NCBI RefSeq assembly: GCF_014333585.1
Contig: NZ_JACSCW010000001.1
Coordinates: 930,001 to 994,000, forward strand
Direction of reading: 5' to 3'
Length of the DNA: 64,000 nucleotides
Origin: Hymenobacter sp. BT188
GTDB taxonomy: Bacteria > Bacteroidota > Bacteroidia > Cytophagales > Hymenobacteraceae
The notes beneath the pieces were generated by a model. The model saw nothing but the letters and a program-made list of their open reading frames with translations, was not told the DNA's origin and searched no databases. A program made the position numbers and the translations under genes. Below are positions 37,493 through 44,161 of the stretch, piece after piece. Numbering within the stretch: position 1 is the first letter of the stretch; every line of letters starts with the position of its first letter.

Positions 37493-37526
37493 AAAAAGCT
37501 CCCCAGAGTGGTTCTTGGCGCTTTTT
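37493..37526 (+). terminator. Weak terminator after recQ
   Basis: AAAAAGC (37493-37499) and GCTTTTT (37520-37526) enclose a partly paired centre. Low stability by eye. Confidence 0.35.
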
Positions 37527-37713
37527 ATGCCTGCTAATATCTCTGAGTGAACGTAGAAATAAAATGGCTGATCTGGCCCCGCTTACTATGTTAGCAGACA
37601 TACCATTTATCAAAAAATAATAGCTAATTGAATTAGTAAAGCTGCTTGCTTGTTGCTAATTTCACGAGCCGGTAATGTTTTGATGTCGAAGCCTTTCCCG
37701 ACTCTTTTTAGCG

Positions 37714-38517
37714 ATGATCAACACGAACTTAAAATTCTGGCGCCGTGAGCTGGGCCTCACCCAGGCGCAAATGGCCGAGAAGCTAAGCATAAAACGTTCA
37801 TTGGTAGGTGCCTACGAAGAAGGCCGCGCCGAACCTAAGCTCACGACCCTGGTGAACATGGCGCGCTTGTTCGGCATTACGCTGGACGCGCTTGTCACTA
37901 CCGACTTTAGCAAAAAGAGCGTGGCTAAGGCAGCTCTGCGCCACCTGGAGCCTTCTCTGCAAACGCCTGAGCCGCCCCGCCCCGCCGACCGTCTGCGCGT
38001 ACTGGCGCTTACCGTCGATAAAGACCAAAACGAGAACATCGAGCTGGTGCCGTTGAAGGCCAGCGCCGGTTATCTTAATGGCTACGCTGATGCTGAGTTC
38101 ATTGAGGAGCTGCCGAAGTTCCGTCTGCCTATGCTGGGCTCGGGTGGTACGTACCGCGCCTTTGAGATCGAAGGCGACTCTATGCTGCCGATTGCTTCGG
38201 GTACCGTTATCGTGGGCCGCTACGTAGACGACTGGCTAACGCTGAAAGACGGTACGCCCTGCGTAGTGGTGAGCAATAAGGAAGGCATTGTGTTTAAGCG
38301 CGTATTCAACCGTCTCAAGCAGGGTGCTATGCTGACTTTGCACTCCGATAACCCCGTGTACTCCCCTTATGAGATTGATGTGGAAGATGTGCTCGAAATT
38401 TGGGAGGCCAAAGCCTACATCAGCAGCACGTTCCCCATTGCCGACCTCTCGCTAAACCGCCTGGCCAGCATTGTGCTGGACCTACAGCAGCAGATGACGA
38501 CGTTGAAGAAAGCGTAA
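37714..38517 (+). CDS. XRE-family regulator with S24 (LexA-like) C-terminal domain
   Basis: A 267 aa protein. Residues 5-60 are a Cro/CI helix-turn-helix (LGLTQAQMAEKLSIKRSLVGAYEEGR). From about 110 on it is an S24 peptidase-like domain with a possible cleavage dipeptide Ala118-Gly119 (KASAGYL), catalytic Ser156 (EGDSMLP) and Lys195 (IVFKRVF). These are the parts needed for RecA-stimulated self-cleavage as in LexA and CI, but cleavage is not shown here. It follows recQ by 227 bp on the same strand; a terminator follows. Confidence 0.87.
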   Translation: MINTNLKFWRRELGLTQAQMAEKLSIKRSLVGAYEEGRAEPKLTTLVNMARLFGITLDALVTTDFSKKSVAKAALRHLEPSLQTPEPPRPADRLRVLALTVDKDQNENIELVPLKASAGYLNGYADAEFIEELPKFRLPMLGSGGTYRAFEIEGDSMLPIASGTVIVGRYVDDWLTLKDGTPCVVVSNKEGIVFKRVFNRLKQGAMLTLHSDNPVYSPYEIDVEDVLEIWEAKAYISSTFPIADLSLNRLASIVLDLQQQMTTLKKA

Positions 38518-38539
38518 GTTCAACTGAACACTTAGTTAC

Positions 38540-38574
38540 AAAAAGGCCCGAACCAAGTTGGTTCGGGCCTTTTT
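38540..38574. terminator. Bidirectional terminator between XRE-S24 (+) and def (-)
   Basis: A perfect 17-bp stem AAAAAGGCCCGAACCAA (38540-38556) with TTGGTTCGGGCCTTTTT (38558-38574), serving two convergent genes. Confidence 0.93.
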
Positions 38575-38625
38575 CGTTGCTGAATCTTAAGTATTATTAA
38601 CTCAGTAGCTGTGGGAGGCAAAATT

Positions 38626-39123
38626 CTAAGCAGGAGTGGGGCGCCAGCGGAATGACTGCGGATCGATAGCGCGCATAGTGCAGAGAATGCCGTCGAGGTG
38701 GTCGCATTCATGCTGGAGCAACTCGGAGATGCCATCCTGCACGGTCCAGGTTTGGGGCTGCCAGTATTCATCGCGGTAGCGCACCGTCACCTGCTGGTGG
38801 CGTTGTACGCGCACCAGCAGGTTGGGAAAGCTCATGCAGTCGTCCCACAGCTCAAACGTGGCAGAACTCAAGTCTACTAGCTCTGGATTCAGAAGCACTC
38901 GGGGCTGTCCGTCGAGGTGCAGGTACACGAGGCGCTTCATCACCCCAATCTGCGGCGCGGCAATGCCACGGCCAAAGTGGTAAGTAGCCCGGATGTCTTC
39001 CATAACCGCGTGCAGGTCAGCTACCCAACCGGCTACTAGAGGTAATTCTTCCTCCACTACCGGAGCGCAATGCTCATAAAGCCGCGGGTCACCTAATAAC
39101 ACAATGTCAGCTATGGTTTTCAT
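38626..39123 (-). CDS. def: Peptide deformylase (variant motif II)
   Basis: This metallohydrolase removes the N-formyl group from nascent proteins. The 165 aa sequence has motif I GRGIAAPQIG, motif III QHECDH (metal His138/His142 and Glu139), and at motif II it reads DDCMS instead of EGCLS, still keeping the metal Cys96. Such motif II variants are seen in secondary PDFs, so this may be a paralogue with a narrower role. It stands alone. Confidence 0.87.
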   Translation of the reverse strand: MKTIADIVLLGDPRLYEHCAPVVEEELPLVAGWVADLHAVMEDIRATYHFGRGIAAPQIGVMKRLVYLHLDGQPRVLLNPELVDLSSATFELWDDCMSFPNLLVRVQRHQQVTVRYRDEYWQPQTWTVQDGISELLQHECDHLDGILCTMRAIDPQSFRWRPTPA

Positions 39124-39162
39124 ACCTCTAAGAAAGGGATAAGTTGCTTACTCTTGATTAAT

Positions 39163-39224
39163 GCTTCTGGTAGCTGCTGGGAGGCTTTTATGAATAAAAA
39201 AGCCTCCCAGCAGCTACCAGAAGC
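39163..39224. terminator. Long hairpin terminator between def (-) and pirin (+)
   Basis: A stem of about 25 bp, GCTTCTGGTAGCTGCTGGGA on the left matched at 39205-39224, with A/T runs near the loop. Both flanking genes start here and run away from it, so it acts on neither as an end terminator; it may be a relic or a regulatory structure. Confidence 0.8.
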
Positions 39225-39291
39225 TGGGGCGCTAACTTACAACCACTTGCTCGCGTATTGCTAAGCATTGGCCATCAATCCAACAAGCCCT

Positions 39292-40011
39292 ATGCTTAAG
39301 TATATCCCCGCTACCCAGCGCCACCACGCCGCACCCGTGCAGTGGCTCAGCAGTTACTTCCTGTTCTCCTTCGCTGATTATCACGACAAGGATAATATGC
39401 AGTTTGGTCCTTTGCGCGTGTTCAACGATGATACTATCGCGCCCAACTCTGGCTTTCCGCAGCACCCGCATTCCGATATGGAAATTATCACCCTGGTGCT
39501 GGACGGTGAAGTAACCCACGAGGATACGATGGGCAACCGCGCCGTAATTAAGAAGGGCGAAGTGCAGCGCATGACGGCCGGCACCGGCTTGGCGCACGGG
39601 GAGCGCAACGAAACGGACGAAGAGTTGCGGATTTATCAGCTTTGGTTTATCCCGAATCAGAAAGGCCTGAGCCCCAGCTATGAGCAGAAGGATGTTGACT
39701 TTCTGGATAGCAAAAATGAGCTGATTCCGTTGGTATCGGGGCAGAAAGTGCTGGAAGATGTGGTGTACATGAACTCCAACTCGACTGTGTATTGGGCTAA
39801 TCTGAACGCCGAAAAAACTATTACTTTCAAGACCTTTCCCATTCGCAATACCTTTATTTATGTGCGGCAGGGCACTATCTACGTCAATGGCTCCGAAATC
39901 GGCCCCAGCGACCAGGCCCGCCTGACCGATGAGCACGTGGTGGAGATTCGGGCTGAGAAGGACGCGCAGTTTATCCTGATTGATTTGCCCGCAAACGAGG
40001 CGAATTACTAA
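39292..40011 (+). CDS. Pirin family protein
   Basis: A 239 aa cupin-type pirin. The N-terminal metal-binding set is visible in GFPQHPHSDMEIITLVLDG (His-Pro-His) and GTGLAHGE (His-Gly-Glu). Pirins act as quercetinases or redox regulators; substrate unknown. I start at ATG 39292 (MLKYIPATQRHH); a TTG at 39268 would add eight residues. A weak terminator follows at 40033-40063. Confidence 0.88.
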   Translation: MLKYIPATQRHHAAPVQWLSSYFLFSFADYHDKDNMQFGPLRVFNDDTIAPNSGFPQHPHSDMEIITLVLDGEVTHEDTMGNRAVIKKGEVQRMTAGTGLAHGERNETDEELRIYQLWFIPNQKGLSPSYEQKDVDFLDSKNELIPLVSGQKVLEDVVYMNSNSTVYWANLNAEKTITFKTFPIRNTFIYVRQGTIYVNGSEIGPSDQARLTDEHVVEIRAEKDAQFILIDLPANEANY

Positions 40012-40032
40012 AGTTAACAGACTTGAAACCGT

Positions 40033-40063
40033 AAGCCGGGCTACATTCTAGCTCGGCTTTTTT
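40033..40063 (+). terminator. Terminator after the pirin gene
   Basis: AAGCCGgGCTA pairs with TAGCtCGGCTT (one G/T mismatch) and a T run follows. Confidence 0.8.
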
Positions 40064-40596
40064 GTGCGCTTAAAACTGCAAATAAACCGCCTTCCACTGA
40101 ACTGTTGAAGTTTAGAAAACCTGCGTTTTACAAGCGCCACAGCAACATTGCGACCTCGATAAAAGTAACAATCCTTGATTTGACAGGGTATTTTCTCCAT
40201 AGAACGTCATGAAAGTACCATGCTCCAATAGATGATTATTCGCAGCTACGGTGCTTTTGTGCTTGCTGGTGATGGGTTTTGAAAACTACTTAACTACCTC
40301 CAGACAGTCCGCCTCATCAAGTTTCACGTCCGAAAGCGCTAGGCTGGGGCATTGCACCCGCTGAACACCCCGTGAAAGGCAACCAGCCGCCAGATTTATA
40401 TCCATTCGGGACATAAAGCAAGCCGCACCACACTGCAAAGTGCAGACTATCTGTTAATCTTTTTTTTGGCCGCTGGCAGATTTTGCTGGTCAGTTGTCAG
40501 TCGAGGGTGAATCCGGCTTATATTTAATGCTTTAGCCTCTGGTTGCTTGCGGTGTGCCTTTCTGGGGGGCATTTTGCGGCTCATTTGGCGCCAAAA
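40064..40596. other. 533-bp intergenic region upstream of an MFS gene
   Basis: It contains several short inverted repeats (GGCTGG near 40343 with CCAGCC near 40384; CTGCA-AAG-TGCAG near 40434) and a motif copy at 40564. A TTG to TATATTTA pair around 40494-40525 may be a promoter. I cannot match it to a known riboswitch, and see no ORF or tRNA. Confidence 0.45.
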
Positions 40597-41790
40597 ATGT
40601 ATGCGCTGATGGGCCGTTTCCCGTATATCACCCGCGCCGTCTGGCTGCTCTCGCTTATCAGCCTCTTCACCGATCTGGCCAGCGAGATGCTTTACCCGAT
40701 TATGCCGCTTTATCTGCAGTCAATAGGGTTTTCGGTGTTTTTTATTGGGTTGCTCGAAGGGGTGGCCGAAGCCACGGCGGGCCTTAGCAAAGGCTATTTC
40801 GGGCAATGGTCTGATCGACTGGGCCGGCGGGTGCCGTTTGTGCAGTGGGGCTACGGGCTGAGTGCCCTCTCCAAGCCCATGCTGGCAATATTAGCCACGC
40901 CAGTGTGGGTACTGTTCGCCCGCACCCTCGACCGATTGGGCAAAGGCCTACGCACCGGAGCCCGCGACGCCCTCTTGTCCGACGAAACCACACCCGACAA
41001 CAAAGGCAAGGTTTTCGGATTTCATCGGTCAATGGATACGCTGGGGGCCGTTTTTGGTCCTACTGTGGCCCTTCTATGGCTGGCCGCACGGCCCGGCGAG
41101 TTTCGCCCCTTATTCCTGATTGCTTTTTTGCCTGGTCTGCTGGCCATCGGTATTGCCTTTTTGCTTAAGGAGCGGCAAACCGTGCCCTCAAACCGTCCGG
41201 TTCAGCCGTTTTGGGCCTCATTTAGCTATTGGCGGGTAGCCTCGCCCGCGTATCGGCAAGTGGTAGGTGCGCTGGTACTCTTCGCCTTATTTAACAGCTC
41301 TGATGCCTTTCTGCTGTTGCTCGCCCGACAACGCGGCCTCTCCGATGCCACGGTAGTGGGCCTTTATATCTGGTACAACGCGGTGTACGTGCTCAGCGCC
41401 TGGCCTCTCGGTCACCTCGCCGATAAGCTGGGGCCGCGCCGGCTGTTGGTAGCTGGGCTTCTGGTCTTTGCCCTGGTGTACGGCGGTGTAGCGGTAGCGC
41501 AATCCACCTGGGCCTTCGCCGCCATGTTTGGCCTTTATGGTGTGTATGCCGCTGCCACGGAAGGGGTGGGCAAAGCCTGGGTAAGCAACCTCTGCCGCAA
41601 AACCGATGCCGGGGCCGCTCTGGGTACCTTCTCCGGTCTCAGCAGCCTAGCTGCGCTGGGCGCCAGCGTCGGTGCTGGCTTGCTGTGGCAGGGGGGCGGA
41701 CCAAGCCTTACGTTCGGAGTTACAGCCGTGGTGGCCCTTGGCGTGGCCGGTTACTTAGCCTTAGTACGGCTTCGTGAACAGGCCACGTGA
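40597..41790 (+). CDS. MFS transporter
   Basis: A 397 aa permease with about twelve helices. The first-loop motif is YFGQWSDRLGRRVP and after helix 4 it reads LARTLDRLGKGLRTGARDALLSDE, a pattern seen in MFS exporters related to the nickel/drug resistance and YxiO-like groups. The substrate is unknown. I start at ATG 40597; a TTG at 40543 is in frame but adds residues that do not look like a helix. It converges on blh with 62 bp between stops. Confidence 0.85.
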   Translation: MYALMGRFPYITRAVWLLSLISLFTDLASEMLYPIMPLYLQSIGFSVFFIGLLEGVAEATAGLSKGYFGQWSDRLGRRVPFVQWGYGLSALSKPMLAILATPVWVLFARTLDRLGKGLRTGARDALLSDETTPDNKGKVFGFHRSMDTLGAVFGPTVALLWLAARPGEFRPLFLIAFLPGLLAIGIAFLLKERQTVPSNRPVQPFWASFSYWRVASPAYRQVVGALVLFALFNSSDAFLLLLARQRGLSDATVVGLYIWYNAVYVLSAWPLGHLADKLGPRRLLVAGLLVFALVYGGVAVAQSTWAFAAMFGLYGVYAAATEGVGKAWVSNLCRKTDAGAALGTFSGLSSLAALGASVGAGLLWQGGGPSLTFGVTAVVALGVAGYLALVRLREQAT

Positions 41791-41852
41791 AGATGTGTAT
41801 TCGCGTCCCATTATTGAGGAACCAGATTGGCTCTTTATAAGCGCTTGATAAG

Positions 41853-42887
41853 TTAATATCTCAAGCTTGTCTGCCGTTTGCGCTGAATTATAGTAGAGCG
41901 CCAGCGTACGGTGTCCATACCCAGGGTTACAAGTAGTGCGTGCGGCAGGGTCACGATTGAAGCCACGAGTAGCGCCAGGCTCACTAAGACAGATTCGGTA
42001 GCCGCTTGCCACCATGCTATTCCGTAAAGTATTGCCAGCCCGGTTAGGCTGAGGGCTAACAAGGGCGCTGAGCGCCTAAGAAAAAAGCCTAGCTCAGGTC
42101 CCAAAAGTAACCGGCGGCTGAGCAAATGGCGGCCCATGAGCTGGTTCATCCGCAGTACATGGTGCAAGCTATGCCAAAACACGAAGTACACCCCCGCTGA
42201 CAGAAGGGGAGGAAGCACCACGAGCAAGGCAATGAGCAGACCTGCTTCCAGCATATCCATGCGAGCCGTTGCGTGGTGGCCATAGCGGAAGTAGCTGGCC
42301 CAAAGCAACAGGTGCCCGCCCGCCACGAGAGTGCCCAGCACTAATGAGAGTTGAAAAATGGCAGTCGCGCTGACAGGGCTGGCGCCCCCAAGACTCAGTA
42401 AGCCGTTTATAATTTCGCGCGTTTCGTCCGCCCAGTATAGTAGCGGCACCGCAAATAGTAAACCACCCCGCAAGAGGCTGTGTGCTATCCAGTAGCGTGG
42501 GTGGGCGGCCAGGATTGGGGCATCCGCTGAGCCCCAGTGCCAAGCGGTCAGTCCAAAGAAAAGGCCCACCGTTGCTGCCGGCTGCCACCACCATAAAAGG
42601 CCAACTAGCGCGGCCAGCCCCAGATAGCCAACTAAAAAGCACGCCCAGTAGCGTAGCTGGCTTTGCGACAGTGCGGGATGTGTAGCAGGCATCACGAATT
42701 GGTCGCAGGCGCCGTGGGCGACGCCCAACAACAGCGCTCCAACCAGCAGTAGGGGCGTCAGCAGCCAGAGCGCCAGGCTGGGTATCAGCAGCCACGTGGC
42801 CACCGTCGCTAGCACAATCAGGTAGGAAGCGCGGCGCGGTACCGCGCTGCTCCCCAAAGGCAAAGTGACTGAATCAGGCAGTGACAT
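41853..42887 (-). CDS. blh: Brp/Blh family beta-carotene 15,15'-dioxygenase
   Basis: A 344 aa membrane protein with about nine helices that cleaves beta-carotene to retinal. The conserved His groups are LGVAHGACDQF, TAWHWGSADAP, RYGHHATARMD and FWHSLHHVLR, as expected for its iron site. I start at ATG 42887 (MSLPDSVTLPLG), as upstream in-frame codons run through a hairpin. It lies downstream of rhodopsin on the same strand, with a 214-bp structured gap, so retinal and opsin production are linked. Confidence 0.92.
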   Translation of the reverse strand: MSLPDSVTLPLGSSAVPRRASYLIVLATVATWLLIPSLALWLLTPLLLVGALLLGVAHGACDQFVMPATHPALSQSQLRYWACFLVGYLGLAALVGLLWWWQPAATVGLFFGLTAWHWGSADAPILAAHPRYWIAHSLLRGGLLFAVPLLYWADETREIINGLLSLGGASPVSATAIFQLSLVLGTLVAGGHLLLWASYFRYGHHATARMDMLEAGLLIALLVVLPPLLSAGVYFVFWHSLHHVLRMNQLMGRHLLSRRLLLGPELGFFLRRSAPLLALSLTGLAILYGIAWWQAATESVLVSLALLVASIVTLPHALLVTLGMDTVRWRSTIIQRKRQTSLRY

Positions 42888-42957
42888 ACTCTTTCGTACT
42901 AAGATTTCTGTATGCGTATTCACATCGTGGGTGCCAGAAAGTAAGCACCTCCAACTT

Positions 42958-43017
42958 GTTAAAACCTTACTTCCACCTTCTGCAAAGCATTGGTAGAAGT
43001 GGAAATAAGGTTTTAAC
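42958..43017. other. Long hairpin between rhodopsin and blh
   Basis: GTTAAAACCTTACTTCCACC (from 42958) is matched at 42995-43017 (AGAAGTGGAA-ATAAGGTTTTAAC), with a 13-nt loop. There is no T run on the minus strand, so it is not a standard terminator. A second inverted repeat, CAACGCTGG (43037-43045)/CCAGCGTTG (43083-43091), lies just upstream. Confidence 0.85.
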
Positions 43018-43101
43018 AGTCGCAGGTGATTCACTACAACGCTGGGCGTTTAGCATGGCGCTTTTGCCAAGCGTGGCTGTTGCCAGCGTTGAAGCCAGCG
43101 G

Positions 43102-43869
43102 CTAAGCGGTGGGAGCTAGCTCACGCACGGCTGCTGCGCTCTTACCAGACGCGGCGATGCCATACACCACTAGGCCAAACCCGATTTTGTTGATGGCATC
43201 GGCGATGTTATAAAACAAGTCAACGTTGGCCGCCTGCCACCCTAAGCCCGTGTTTAGCCAGCCTCCCGGCATGCACATGTAGCCAATAGGATAGATAGCC
43301 CACCCCACCAATACAAACCAGGCCAGCGCTCGGATGCCTTTAATAACAATCACGTCCCCGGTTTTGCTGGCCAACTGCGCCACTTCCCCAAACCAGGCAG
43401 TATACAGGATGTATACGTATCCCAACGTTGACAGAGACCCCCACAACACCGAATGCCCCGTAGTGCCATCCGTGAAGGCCTCGCCGATATACCCCGTTAC
43501 CAGCATAAAAACGGAGGCTGCGACAAGCTTCCACAGCAAGCTAATGCGAGCCCCCGCCGCTTTCGTCAGCAGGTAGAACTCCACGCACATCAACGGCACC
43601 GTAAGCGTCCAGTCGATGTAGCGCAGGGCCGTGGGCGTTTTACCCGTTGCCAGGTAATAGTCCCGCATGTAGTAATAGTGGATGGCAGCAATGCCCGTAA
43701 TGAGCCCGGAAACGAGCAGCGAAAGCTTCCATTTACCTTCTACGCTCCCGCGCTCCGCGAAGAAAAAAACAGAGGCGGCCAGCATAGCCATGTAGCCTGT
43801 AAAGAAAGTAAATGCAATCGGGTCATCAACCCGAATGTCTACCAGCCCGAACAGTGAAGTTGTGTACAT
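43102..43869 (-). CDS. Proteorhodopsin-type light-driven proton pump
   Basis: A 255 aa seven-helix rhodopsin. It carries the residues of a proton pump: His64 (proteorhodopsin His75), Arg83, Asp86 (Asp97, acceptor), Thr90, Glu97 (Glu108, donor; together a DTE motif) and Lys228 (Schiff base, in DAINKIGFG). The tuning position 105 is Met94, which in this family goes with green absorption. I start at MYTTSLFG (43869); the upstream in-frame residues to 43923 look like leader. blh follows on the same strand. Confidence 0.96.
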   Translation of the reverse strand: MYTTSLFGLVDIRVDDPIAFTFFTGYMAMLAASVFFFAERGSVEGKWKLSLLVSGLITGIAAIHYYYMRDYYLATGKTPTALRYIDWTLTVPLMCVEFYLLTKAAGARISLLWKLVAASVFMLVTGYIGEAFTDGTTGHSVLWGSLSTLGYVYILYTAWFGEVAQLASKTGDVIVIKGIRALAWFVLVGWAIYPIGYMCMPGGWLNTGLGWQAANVDLFYNIADAINKIGFGLVVYGIAASGKSAAAVRELAPTA

Positions 43870-43918
43870 TTTGTTTAGGTTTTGGAGTTGAAAAGTTAAA
43901 CAATATACATATATAATT

Positions 43919-43928
43919 AACAATTGTT
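43919..43928. promoter_or_regulatory. Palindrome upstream of rhodopsin
   Basis: A perfect 10-bp palindrome AACAATTGTT in an AT-rich stretch, about 50 bp upstream of the rhodopsin ATG. It could be an operator; a weak -7-like TATATTGT lies between it and the gene. Confidence 0.35.
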
Positions 43929-44081
43929 TATATCATGGTTAAGTAAATATTTGGGCCTAAATACCTGAGCGCTCACATGACAAAAGTTGCCATGAAGGGG
44001 CTTGCTTCCCAACATTGCAACAGGGCAAATAGCAGCGAATAATAGTTGGACCTAGCTAATGAAACGGAGGAATGCTTAGAC

Positions 44082-44118
44082 AAAAAAGCCCCCCAGAGTT
44101 ATTCCGGGGGGCTTTTTT
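44082..44118. terminator. Terminator from two inverted GGGGGGC motif copies
   Basis: AAAAAAGCCCCCC and GGGGGGCTTTTTT (copies at 44088 and 44106) pair around an AGAGTTATTCC loop. It separates the rhodopsin promoter region from the M2 peptidase gene. Confidence 0.9.
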
Positions 44119-44161
44119 GCAACATCCTTTCAAGCAGGTGGTCAGAGGCGGTATCGCGGTG

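Noticed and set aside
39163..39224. Terminator function of the long hairpin between def and pirin
   Set aside because: Both flanking genes run away from it, so it does not end either; it is kept as a structure but its function is not claimed.
40330..40400. Possible TPP or cobalamin riboswitch upstream of the MFS gene
   Set aside because: The conserved boxes of either class are absent; only a short stem is present.
42888..43034. N-terminal extension of blh by 49 residues
   Set aside because: It runs through a hairpin in the spacer; the ATG at 42887 fits the family.
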